5,431 nt of DNA from Pseudomonadota bacterium (GTDB lineage: Bacteria > Pseudomonadota > Gammaproteobacteria > Xanthomonadales > Rhodanobacteraceae): the NCBI GenBank assembly GCA_021798675.1, contig JAJZGE010000166.1:1-5431 (forward strand), in the 5' to 3' direction. A program made the translations under genes and the position numbers. Below the pieces are notes generated by a model. That model had not been told where the DNA came from. It worked only from the letters and a program-made list of their open reading frames with translations, and made no database searches. Of this stretch, positions 1 through 5,200 are shown in pieces; the stretch's first letter is position 1, and every line of letters begins with the position of its first letter.

Positions 1-105
1 GGTGGCGCCCGGCAGCGCGGGTGTATCGGTCGCCGGTGCGGCCAGCGCAGCGGCTGCCAGCAGCAGGCCGGCGGCGAGATGATGCAGACGGCGCAGAGGA
101 CTCAT
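1..105 (-). CDS. Exported protein of unknown function, N-terminal fragment
   Basis: Reading leftward from an ATG at 105-103 there are 35 codons open to the window edge, so only the N-terminus is present. It begins MSPLRRLHHLAAG and continues into an alanine/leucine-rich hydrophobic stretch (about residues 10-23), then APATDTPALPGAT. A basic start, a hydrophobic core and an A-L-A cleavage-like site near residue 22 make a Sec signal peptide likely, so the protein is probably periplasmic or outer-membrane. No lipobox cysteine is seen. There is no good Shine-Dalgarno sequence before the ATG; two in-frame GTG codons (111-106) lie directly upstream and could also serve as starts. It is divergent from slyD across a gap of about 120 bases. 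The mature domain lies outside the window, so function cannot be assigned. Confidence 0.6.
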   Translation of the reverse strand, partial: MSPLRRLHHLAAGLLLAAAALAAPATDTPALPGAT

Positions 106-164
106 CACCACAGTATCGCCAATCGCCGCGCCCGCTGCAGCGGAGCCGCCCGACGGGGTTCTGC

Positions 165-170
165 TAATCT
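165..170 (+). promoter_or_regulatory. Candidate extended -10 element for slyD
   Basis: TAATCT at 165-170 is preceded by TGC at 162-164, giving a TGn-extended -10 form. It lies about 55 bases upstream of the slyD start. No convincing -35 hexamer is visible 16-18 bases further upstream, which is tolerated for extended -10 promoters. The assignment rests on pattern only. Confidence 0.3.
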
Positions 171-225
171 TGCGCCCCTGTGCCGGCACCTGGCCGGCGG
201 ACTTGAACCCATTCGCGAGACCCTC

Positions 226-708
226 ATGCAGATTGCCCTGAACTCCGTTGCCGCCTTTCACTACACGCTGACCGACGACCAGGGTCAGGTCATCGACAGC
301 TCCGAGGGCCGCGAGCCGCTCACCTATCTGCATGGCAGCGGGCAGATCGTGCCGGGTCTGGAGCGCCAGATGGAAGGCCGCCGGGTCGGCGACACGTTCA
401 CCGCCGAGGTGGCGCCCGAAGAAGGCTATGGCGTGCATCACGCCGAGCTGATGCAGGAGGTGCCGAAGGCGGCTTTCCAGGGCGTCGAGGACATCCAGCC
501 GGGCATGCAGTTCCAGGGCCGCGGGCCGCAGGGGGAGATCAACGTGACCGTGGCCAGGGTAGAAGGCGACACGGTGTTCATCGACGGCAACCATCCGCTG
601 GCCGGGCAGACGCTGCACTTCGCCATCGAGGTGACCGACGTGCGCGCAGCCAGTGAAGAGGAACTCGCCCACGGCCACGTGCACGGAGCCGGCGGTCACC
701 ACCACTGA
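226..708 (+). CDS. slyD: FKBP-type peptidyl-prolyl cis-trans isomerase SlyD
   Basis: This 160-residue protein is a SlyD-type FKBP: a cytoplasmic prolyl isomerase and chaperone, which in E. coli also binds nickel and supplies it to hydrogenase maturation. The FKBP core begins with MQIALNSV and FHYTL (residues 11-15), then D24 and the hallmark YLHGSGQIVPGLE (34-46). The insert-in-flap chaperone domain occupies roughly residues 65-125, and the chain returns to the FKBP fold at DGNHPLAGQTLHF (120-132), a SlyD signature. The tail HGHVHGAGGHHH (149-160) has six histidines in twelve residues and no cysteine, so metal binding is probably by His alone. E. coli SlyD is longer (196 aa) because its tail is longer. 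I chose ATG 226 because it gives the canonical N-terminus; the reading frame stays open back to 79, but that extension is not FKBP-like. The ribosome-binding site is weak (GAGA at 217-220). It stands alone, convergent with pldA. Confidence 0.95.
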   Translation: MQIALNSVAAFHYTLTDDQGQVIDSSEGREPLTYLHGSGQIVPGLERQMEGRRVGDTFTAEVAPEEGYGVHHAELMQEVPKAAFQGVEDIQPGMQFQGRGPQGEINVTVARVEGDTVFIDGNHPLAGQTLHFAIEVTDVRAASEEELAHGHVHGAGGHHH

Positions 709-730
709 TCACGTCGGCGCGTCCTGGCGG

Positions 731-758
731 TTGCGCCTGCCGACGCAGGCCCACGCAA
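731..758. terminator. Weak hairpin between convergent slyD and pldA
   Basis: GCCTGC (735-740) and GCAGGC (745-750) form a 6-bp stem with loop CGAC. TTGC (731-734) can also pair with GCAA (755-758) across a small bulge. It lies in the 70-base gap between two converging genes, where a shared terminator is expected, but neither side has a T-run, so termination may need Rho or may lie elsewhere. Confidence 0.3.
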
Positions 759-778
759 GTTGAGTCCGCGTGTCTGCG

Positions 779-1873
779 TCAGTACCAGTCGAGCAGCGAG
801 ATGCCCACGCCGAGGTAGCTGGCGTTGTGGTTGTAGTCGATCAGGCTCTCGCCGTAACCCTTGAACGCTTCGGCGTAGCCGCGCAGATTCCCGGCCAGCG
901 GAAAGCTCCAGGTGAACTGGGCGGCGCCGTGGCTGCGCCGGCCGCCGCGCAGCGAATGGCGCAGCAGCAGGCCGAACTCCTGGCCGTGCCATTCGTGGAT
1001 GAGCTGCATGTCGCCGCGGCCCATGTAGTCGCTGATGTCCGGGTTGTTGTCATTGATGCGCGCCTCGGGGATGCGCCACCACGGGCGCAGCATCAGCGTC
1101 CAGCCGTCGCGCTCGAAGCCGACATCGGCGATCACCCGGTTCCAGCTGCGCGAGAGCGGATCGGAGCGGCCGTTGGACTGGTGGTTCACCCCGATGCCGA
1201 GCAGCCGGCCGTTCCAGCCGAGCATCCGATAGTGGGTATCGAACATCAGGATCGCCTCGGGCTCGTAGTCGGTCTCGCGGAACGGACGCGAGTTTTTTGC
1301 GTTATAGACCTGCCAGTGCGACACCTGCGTATAGCCCACCCACAGGTCGCCGGCGTCGCCGAACACACCCTGCCAGACTTTGGTCTTCAGGCTGAGCTGG
1401 AATTTCGCCTCCACGTTGTCCAGCGACTGCGGCGTGGTCACCGTATTGATCGGGTTGGGGCTGTGCGGCTGCGTGTTCGGGTCGCTGGTGGCGAACAGCG
1501 GCATCACATAGACCGGCTTGTAGGCGCGCACGTTGAAGGTGCCCAGCTTGCTTGCCGGCGACAGCTCCCAGCGGCTGTCCAGCAGCGACAGCGGTCTGGC
1601 TACCTCGGGATTGGCCGCCGTCGTCGGGCGGTCGCGGGTTTGATGCTGGAAGATGCCCGGCGTGGGCCCTGCCGCATCGCCTCGCTTCTGTGCCGCCGGC
1701 AAGTTGACCCGGCCGGTGGCGTGGTCGTAGCAGGCCAGCCGTTGCGCATTGCTCTCGATCGCGGTGCAGGCGCGGATATCGGTCGGATCGGGATTCTGCG
1801 CGCGCGTGTTGGTGGCCGGCAGGATGGCCGCCATGAGCACAGTCACGGCAACGAAAGGGCGCCTGATCAGCAT
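779..1873 (-). CDS. pldA: Outer-membrane phospholipase A1 (OMPLA)
   Basis: A 364-residue precursor of the outer-membrane phospholipase A family, a 12-strand beta-barrel that, as a calcium-dependent dimer, hydrolyses acyl chains of phospholipids misplaced in the outer leaflet. A signal peptide covers residues 1-25 (TRA-Q cleavage). YTQVSHWQ (181-188), FRETDYEPE (198-206) and NHQSNGRSDP (230-239) then SRSWNR (241-246) are family hallmarks. His231, Ser233 and Asn245 have the same spacing as E. coli His142-Ser144-Asn156; Arg236, Ser241 and Ser195 match the calcium-site positions Arg147, Ser152 and Ser106. The chain ends in LLDWY, with a C-terminal aromatic residue typical of BAM-inserted barrels. 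It is longer than E. coli PldA (289 aa): about 70 extra residues precede the barrel and carry C36 and C48 in an RLACYD motif. The start at 1873 is supported by GGAG (1880-1883) at 6-base spacing. Its transcription is isolated from the EF-hand gene upstream by a strong terminator. Confidence 0.96.
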   Translation of the reverse strand: MLIRRPFVAVTVLMAAILPATNTRAQNPDPTDIRACTAIESNAQRLACYDHATGRVNLPAAQKRGDAAGPTPGIFQHQTRDRPTTAANPEVARPLSLLDSRWELSPASKLGTFNVRAYKPVYVMPLFATSDPNTQPHSPNPINTVTTPQSLDNVEAKFQLSLKTKVWQGVFGDAGDLWVGYTQVSHWQVYNAKNSRPFRETDYEPEAILMFDTHYRMLGWNGRLLGIGVNHQSNGRSDPLSRSWNRVIADVGFERDGWTLMLRPWWRIPEARINDNNPDISDYMGRGDMQLIHEWHGQEFGLLLRHSLRGGRRSHGAAQFTWSFPLAGNLRGYAEAFKGYGESLIDYNHNASYLGVGISLLDWY

Positions 1874-1989
1874 AGCAAACTCCGCGGCGGAACATCATCG
1901 GCGGTTGAGAGCATGGCCAAACGGCGCCGTACTTGCCATACACGCATGAAACACGCGCTTCATCCAGCGTGATCGCCTGGCTGAAGCGT
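1874..1989 (-). promoter_or_regulatory. pldA upstream region
   Basis: This 116-base stretch between the EF-hand gene's terminator and the pldA start must hold the pldA promoter, because read-through from upstream should be blocked. The only clear element is the Shine-Dalgarno GGAG at 1880-1883. I see no confident -35/-10 pair. Confidence 0.35.
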
Positions 1990-2026
1990 AAAAAAGCCGG
2001 CCACCGGCGCGAACGCCGGTGGCCGG
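1990..2026 (-). terminator. Strong intrinsic terminator of the EF-hand gene
   Basis: A perfect 13-bp GC-rich stem (1997-2009 with 2014-2026) closes a 4-base loop, which on the minus strand reads TTCG, the very stable UUCG class. It is followed on the minus strand by G/C at 1996 and six T (1990-1995). It begins about 20 bases after the EF-hand stop codon and points toward pldA, so it ends the EF-hand transcript before pldA. Confidence 0.92.
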
Positions 2027-2045
2027 AGGGTGCAGACGGTACCAA

Positions 2046-2435
2046 TCAGAGTTGTTTGACCCAGCGCTCGTACTCGGCCTTGCTGATCTTGCCGTCGTTG
2101 TTGCGGTCGGCATAGCCGAAGTCATTTGCCAGCGGCGGGTAGGCGGCGGCCTGGGCCTGCGTGATCGCCTTGCCGCCATTGGCCAGCTGCTTGAACGGCG
2201 GTGCCGGCGGAATCGACGGCGCCGGCGGCGGTACGCTTTTCACGGTCACCTGGCCCTGCGCCGTCTGCAGCGTGGCGGCGTCAGCAGCGGAGGCGGCTGG
2301 ACCGGCGCTGGCAGACGCTGCCGGGGCTGACGACGCTGACGAAGACGGCATCGGCATGTCCTGGGCAATGAGGGCGCCGGCGAACAGCAGGGTACCGGCG
2401 GCCAGGGTGGACAACAGCAGTTTGCGGGATTTCAT
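2046..2435 (-). CDS. Small exported EF-hand protein
   Basis: A 129-residue predicted calcium-binding protein of unknown role, exported by a Sec signal peptide (MKSRK, hydrophobic core, likely cleavage after ALIA at residue 24). Residues 27-56 are a Ser/Ala-rich linker and 67-80 are proline-rich ([14 protein letters not shown]). The C-terminus holds a perfect EF-hand loop: D110, N112, D114, G115, K116, I117, S118 and E121 fit positions 1, 3, 5, 6, 7, 8, 9 and 12, followed by the exiting helix YERWVKQL. About 26 residues earlier, [12 protein letters not shown] (84-95) has the shape of a first EF-hand loop but lacks the acidic ligands, so one calcium per chain is expected. I chose the ATG at 2435 because GGAG (2444-2447) is 8 bases upstream and it gives a clean signal peptide; the frame extends to 2504 without that. 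Single-gene unit ending in a strong terminator and divergent from ycaQ. The EF-hand fold is secure; the partner or process is unknown. Confidence 0.87.
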   Translation of the reverse strand: MKSRKLLLSTLAAGTLLFAGALIAQDMPMPSSSASSAPAASASAGPAASAADAATLQTAQGQVTVKSVPPPAPSIPPAPPFKQLANGGKAITQAQAAAYPPLANDFGYADRNNDGKISKAEYERWVKQL

Positions 2436-2495
2436 GGGGGATACTCCATGCCAGAAAGGTACTTGCAGGAAAAATCGATCACGCCCGGAAATACT

Positions 2496-2512
2496 CACCG
2501 GCATGGCCGGTG
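2496..2512. repeat. Perfect inverted repeat upstream of the EF-hand gene
   Basis: CACCGGC (2496-2502) and GCCGGTG (2506-2512) are exact inverted copies around a 3-base centre ATG. It lies 61 bases before the EF-hand start codon and 84 bases before ycaQ, in the divergent promoter region. It could be an operator or a leader hairpin; there is no T-run, so it is not an obvious terminator. Confidence 0.4.
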
Positions 2513-2595
2513 CCCATTGCCGAACTCGTTGGCACGCTACCAGAGAATCTGTAAATGCCAGCTCAATATCCTGGTCATCAAGCCGTGAAGATGCC

Positions 2596-3867
2596 GTGTC
2601 GTTGAACTACGCTTCAGCCAGTGTGCCGCGCCTCAGCCGCGCGCAGGCACGGCTGCTGCATCTGGCTGCGCAGGGCCTGTTGCAGCCGCCGCGGCGCAAG
2701 GCCCGGCGCAGTGACCTGGTCGCTGCGGTCGAGCGCATGCGGCTGCTGCAGATCGACACCATCCATGTCGTGGCGCGCAGCCCCTGGCTGGTGCTGCACG
2801 CGCGCCTTGGCGACTATCCCTCGGCATGGCTCGACGAGGCGCTGGCACAGGGCCAGCTGGCCGAATGCTGGGCGCACGAGGCGTGCTTCGTCACGGCGGC
2901 GGATATTGGCCTGCACCTGCATGGGCGTGATCTGCGCGAGCACCACTGGGCGCACCGCCATGCCGTGCGCATGCACCGCGAGCAGCGCGCGCCGATGGAG
3001 GCGCTGCTGGCCGGTATCCGCGACAGCGGCCCGGTGCGTGCGGCCGATTTCGTGCGCGCGCAGGGGGCCCAGACGCCGGGTTGGTGGCAATGGAAACCGG
3101 AGAAACGCTGGCTGGAGGCGTGGTTCGCCCTGGGCGAGCTGATGGTGCTGCGGCGCGAGCGCTTCCAGCGGGTCTACGACCTCACGGCCAACGTGCTGGA
3201 GCGCCTCGATCCGCCGTTCGATGCAGCCACCTGCGCGCTGCCCGCCGCCGCGCTGCGCCAGCGTTTCATCCTCGACAGCGTGCGCGCGCTGGGCGTGACG
3301 CAGGCGGGGTGGATCGCTGACTATTTCCGGCTCAAGCCTGCGGTCAGCGAGTTCGAGCTGGCGCCGCTGCTGGCCGATGGCGAGCTTCTGGCGGTGCCGG
3401 TGGAAGGCTGGACCACGCCCGGCTACGTGCATCGGGACCATGCCGATGTGCTGGCCAGGGCGGTGCGCGGCCGTCTGCGCGCCAGTCACACCGCGCTGCT
3501 GTCGCCGTTCGATCCGGTGGTGTGGGATCGCGCCCGCGCGCTGGCGATGTTCGACTTCGATTACACACTCGAGTGCTACACGCCGGCGGCGCGGCGGCGC
3601 TATGGCTATTTCGTGTTGCCGATCCTGCACCGCGGGCGGCTGGTCGGCCGGCTGGACGCCAAGGCGCACCGTGCGGCGGGGGTGTTCGAGATCAAGACAC
3701 TTTTTCTGCAGCCCGGAATCGCACCGACACCAGCCCTGGTGCAGGAGCTGGCCGCCACGATAGCCGCCAGCGCGCGCTGGCACGCGACACCGCAGATTCG
3801 CCTGCTGCGTACACAGCCGGCGAGCCTCGCCGCGGCGTTGCGCGCGGCGTGGCGCGCCGCCGGCTGA
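2596..3867 (+). CDS. ycaQ: Winged-helix DNA glycosylase, YcaQ/AlkX family (DUF1006, HTH_42)
   Basis: A 423-residue cytoplasmic protein of the AlkZ/YcaQ superfamily, built of tandem winged-helix domains. Characterised members are DNA glycosylases that excise bulky N-alkylated bases and unhook interstrand crosslinks; E. coli YcaQ (AlkX, about 410 aa) acts on nitrogen-mustard-type crosslinks. The catalytic-type motif Q-hydrophobic-D is present as QID (residues 52-54) within [15 protein letters not shown]; AlkZ itself has Q-x-Q, so this belongs on the YcaQ/AlkX side. Other family blocks are CWAHEACFV (91-99), [15 protein letters not shown] (170-184), [12 protein letters not shown] (301-312), and [19 protein letters not shown] (321-339) then [19 protein letters not shown] (341-359). 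No ATG is suitably placed: GTG 2596 gives the family's length and has GAAG 5 bases upstream; TTG 2602 is the alternative. The frame runs back to 2161, but that part lies opposite the EF-hand gene and is not family-like. Function of this copy is inferred by homology. Confidence 0.9.
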   Translation: MSLNYASASVPRLSRAQARLLHLAAQGLLQPPRRKARRSDLVAAVERMRLLQIDTIHVVARSPWLVLHARLGDYPSAWLDEALAQGQLAECWAHEACFVTAADIGLHLHGRDLREHHWAHRHAVRMHREQRAPMEALLAGIRDSGPVRAADFVRAQGAQTPGWWQWKPEKRWLEAWFALGELMVLRRERFQRVYDLTANVLERLDPPFDAATCALPAAALRQRFILDSVRALGVTQAGWIADYFRLKPAVSEFELAPLLADGELLAVPVEGWTTPGYVHRDHADVLARAVRGRLRASHTALLSPFDPVVWDRARALAMFDFDYTLECYTPAARRRYGYFVLPILHRGRLVGRLDAKAHRAAGVFEIKTLFLQPGIAPTPALVQELAATIAASARWHATPQIRLLRTQPASLAAALRAAWRAAG

Positions 3868-3875
3868 GCGCCGGC
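3859..3875. terminator. Possible hairpin between convergent ycaQ and lipoprotein genes
   Basis: GCCGGC (3859-3864) and GCCGGC (3870-3875) can pair as a 6-bp stem around TGAGC, which includes the ycaQ stop codon. The two converging genes are only 17 bases apart, so a shared bidirectional terminator here is reasonable. No T-run follows on either strand, so it is weak as an intrinsic terminator. Confidence 0.3.
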
Positions 3876-3884
3876 TTCAGTCTC

Positions 3885-4358
3885 TCAGTGCGCTGTGCTG
3901 CTCGGCGCCGGTTCGACCGCGCACGCCTTGCCGTGCAGCGCCTGGCGCAGCTGCGTCGCCAGCGAGTTGCAGCGTTCGGCCAGCTGCGGCCGGATATCCG
4001 GGTTCATCGAGTCGCGCAGCAGGCTGGTGCGCATCGCCTGATAGCGCGCCGGCAATTGCTCCGGCGTGAAGATCTGGGCGGCGCGGTGGCAGGCCATGTA
4101 GCTGGAAAGGTAATCGTCGCAGGCAGGGATGCCGGTTTGCTCGGGCAGGTTCGCCGCCGCCTGCGACGGGTTGCCTTCAACCGTTGCACGGGGCGCGTGA
4201 TATGCGTTGCCGCGATGGCTGGCGTGCGGGGCAGCGACCTCGCTACTCGCCGCGGTGGTCGCGGTGCCGGTACGCGATGCCGGTTGATGGGCGCAACCGG
4301 CCAGCAGCAGGCCGGCCATGACGGAGAGCGGGATGAGACGGGACGGGACGCACTGCAT
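3885..4358 (-). CDS. Predicted outer-membrane lipoprotein with CX9C motif
   Basis: A 157-residue protein I cannot name. Its N-terminus is a lipoprotein signal: MQCVPSRLIPLSVMAG, then the lipobox LLAGC with Cys22 as the lipidated residue. The +2 residue is Ala, not Asp, which favours Lol transport to the outer membrane. Residues 23-70 are a low-complexity Ala/Ser/Thr linker. The folded part starts at GIPACDDYLSSYMACHRA: Cys80 and Cys90 are separated by nine residues (CX9C). A helical region with Arg/Gln/Leu follows, with Cys130 (LAERCNSLATQL) and Cys146 near the C-terminus, so two disulphides are possible in the oxidising periplasm. From memory, small exported proteins with 'IPxCDxYLxxYxxC' occur in other proteobacteria, but no function is known to me. 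I chose ATG 4358 because AGGAG (4365-4369) lies 6 bases upstream and places the lipobox correctly; an upstream in-frame ATG at 4439 would bury it. Convergent with ycaQ, divergent from the csp genes. Confidence 0.82.
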   Translation of the reverse strand: MQCVPSRLIPLSVMAGLLLAGCAHQPASRTGTATTAASSEVAAPHASHRGNAYHAPRATVEGNPSQAAANLPEQTGIPACDDYLSSYMACHRAAQIFTPEQLPARYQAMRTSLLRDSMNPDIRPQLAERCNSLATQLRQALHGKACAVEPAPSSTAH

Positions 4359-4555
4359 GGGACTCTCCTGACGGCAAGCGCAGGGGCGGGCCGGACGGCC
4401 CGTCCACCATGGGACAACTGGCTGACGCCCACTAGACATGCTGCAAGGTAAAGGAAATCTGAAATTGCCGCCATGCCGGTGGCGAGCCTCACGCTGTGCG
4501 CCCGCCGGCCCGGAAATTTGCGCGACACGGTGATCTCGCGTCCGGTCGAGTCAGT

Positions 4556-4574
4556 CGCTATGCTCCGCGCACTG
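4556..4574 (+). promoter_or_regulatory. Candidate promoter core of first csp gene
   Basis: CGCTATGCT, four bases, then GCACTG is found here and again upstream of the second csp gene (5044-5062). Read as a promoter, TATGCT (4559-4564) is the -10 hexamer and the A of GCACTG (4571) is a suitable +1, giving a 5' leader of about 157 bases, as expected for cold-shock genes. No good -35 is visible. Support comes from conservation between the two copies rather than from consensus match. Confidence 0.5.
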
Positions 4575-4677
4575 TGCATGCCGGAGTCAGCAGCGGCTGG
4601 TGAACCGATGCAGCCGATCCGCGATCTGCCGCATCGTTCACTCTCGGGAAGCTTCCTTGCAAGCCAGTCAGCTGGCC

Positions 4678-4691
4678 ACGCGCATGCGCGT
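4678..4691. repeat. 14-base perfect palindrome in the csp leader
   Basis: ACGCGCATGCGCGT is its own reverse complement. It sits 36 bases before the csp start codon and runs directly into TTCGAG, TTCGAG, TTCATC (4691-4708), a short tandem repeat. It could be a protein-binding site or part of leader RNA structure close to the ribosome-binding site. Confidence 0.45.
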
Positions 4692-4727
4692 TCGAGTTCG
4701 AGTTCATCAACCTGTGGAGTGTCTTTC

Positions 4728-4937
4728 ATGTCTGATCGTCAGATCGGTACCGTCAAGTGGTTCAACGATGCCAAGGGCTTCGGTTTCATCGCGCGCGACA
4801 ATGGCCCGGATGTCTTCGTGCATTTCCGCGCGATCACCGGCAGCGGCTTCAAGAGCCTGCAGGAAGGTCAGAAGGTGAGCTTCAAGGTCGTCACCGGCCA
4901 GAAGGGCCTGCAGGCCGAGGAAGTGACACCGGCCTGA
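4728..4937 (+). CDS. CspA-family cold-shock protein, first copy
   Basis: A 69-residue single cold-shock domain (OB-fold), a cytoplasmic RNA/single-stranded-DNA binder that melts mRNA structure. The RNP1 motif is KGFGFI (residues 16-21) and RNP2 is VFVHF (29-33), inside [14 protein letters not shown] and DVFVHFRAI; aromatic residues W11, F12, F18, F20, F30 and F33 form the nucleic-acid face. The usual VHFSAI has Arg in place of Ser here. The length matches the family. The ATG at 4728 has GGAG (4716-4719) 8 bases upstream. It is followed by an intrinsic terminator, so it is a single-gene unit. A long leader upstream suggests post-transcriptional control as in cspA, but whether this copy is induced by cold or is constitutive cannot be told from sequence. 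It is identical at 60 of 69 residues to the second copy. Confidence 0.96.
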   Translation: MSDRQIGTVKWFNDAKGFGFIARDNGPDVFVHFRAITGSGFKSLQEGQKVSFKVVTGQKGLQAEEVTPA

Positions 4938-4958
4938 GCGGTGCCGCCCGCTGCCGCG

Positions 4959-4986
4959 AAAACCGGGCCGCGATGCCCGGTTTTTT
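4959..4986 (+). terminator. Intrinsic terminator of first csp gene
   Basis: AAAACCGGGC (4959-4968) pairs with GCCCGGTTTT (4975-4984) around loop CGCGAT, with a run of six T at 4981-4986. The stem has a 6-bp GC core and begins 21 bases after the stop codon. It separates the two csp genes into independent transcripts. Confidence 0.9.
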
Positions 4987-5015
4987 GATGTCCGCACGGT
5001 GTCGCCAGAAAACCC

Positions 5016-5062
5016 TTGACAAATCACTTGTTCCGCAAAAATCCGCTATGCTTGGGGCACTG
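5016..5062 (+). promoter_or_regulatory. Candidate promoter of second csp gene
   Basis: The shared core CGCTATGCT-N4-GCACTG is at 5044-5062, with TATGCT (5047-5052) as the likely -10 and A5059 as the likely +1, giving a leader of about 142 bases. A perfect TTGACA lies at 5016-5021, but its distance to the -10 is 25 bases, too long for a normal sigma-70 pair, so either it is not the -35 or the -10 used is different. Confidence 0.5.
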
Positions 5063-5147
5063 CGTCTGCTCGGTAACACGCGTGTACGGTATGGATTCCT
5101 GTCGATCCGCATTGTTGCACCCGGTCCCGGCAAGCTCAGTAAGCCGT

Positions 5148-5163
5148 CGGCCCGCGGGGGCCG
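5148..5163 (+). promoter_or_regulatory. GC-rich hairpin in second csp leader
   Basis: CGGCCC (5148-5153) pairs with GGGCCG (5158-5163) around GCGG, extendable by two G-U pairs, and is followed by GTTTGTT. It ends 27 bases before the Shine-Dalgarno. The T-rich tail gives it a weak attenuator look, or it may be part of a temperature-responsive leader structure; the sequence cannot decide. Confidence 0.35.
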
Positions 5164-5200
5164 GTTTGTTCAAGCGTCTGGGAATGGATCGGAGTGAGTT

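Larger units (their letters stand above)
4359..4727. promoter_or_regulatory. Divergent regulatory region between lipoprotein gene and first csp gene
   Basis: This 369-base stretch has no gene I can support. On the left it holds the lipoprotein Shine-Dalgarno (4365-4369, minus) and two overlapping, mutually exclusive small hairpins (4388-4401 and 4393-4405). On the right it holds the first csp promoter core (4556-4574), a leader of about 157 bases, a small hairpin (GCCAG-TCAG-CTGGC, 4663-4676), a 14-base palindrome at 4678-4691 and TTCGAG repeats. The open frame passing through it into csp (from 4473) does not resemble protein sequence. Confidence 0.55.

Noticed and set aside
79..225. 49-residue N-terminal extension of slyD
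   Set aside because: It overlaps the divergent exported gene and the promoter region; SlyD proteins begin at the MQIA-type N-terminus.
770..1972. Open frame of 400 codons on the plus strand opposite pldA
   Set aside because: It mirrors the codon structure of pldA in GC-rich DNA, is rich in Arg/Ala/Val/Gln without domain motifs, and pldA on the other strand has clear catalytic residues.
2161..2595. 145-residue N-terminal extension of ycaQ to an upstream ATG
   Set aside because: It runs antisense over the EF-hand gene, would make the protein far longer than the family, and has no family-like sequence.
2614..3783. Open frame of 389 codons on the minus strand opposite ycaQ
   Set aside because: Its composition (Arg, Gln, His, Ala) and lack of motifs are typical of antisense shadows; the plus-strand protein matches the YcaQ family throughout.
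3522..4451. Open frame of 309 codons on the plus strand spanning the ycaQ 3' end and the lipoprotein gene
   Set aside because: It overlaps two well-supported genes, crosses their convergent junction and has no recognisable domain.
4691..4708. TTCGAG tandem copies as a possible CRISPR-like or microsatellite array
   Set aside because: Only two full copies and one degenerate copy of six bases; too short for either.
4473..4727. 85-residue N-terminal extension of the first csp gene
   Set aside because: It is Arg/Ser/Ala-rich leader sequence read as protein; the ATG at 4728 has a proper ribosome-binding site and gives the family's exact length.
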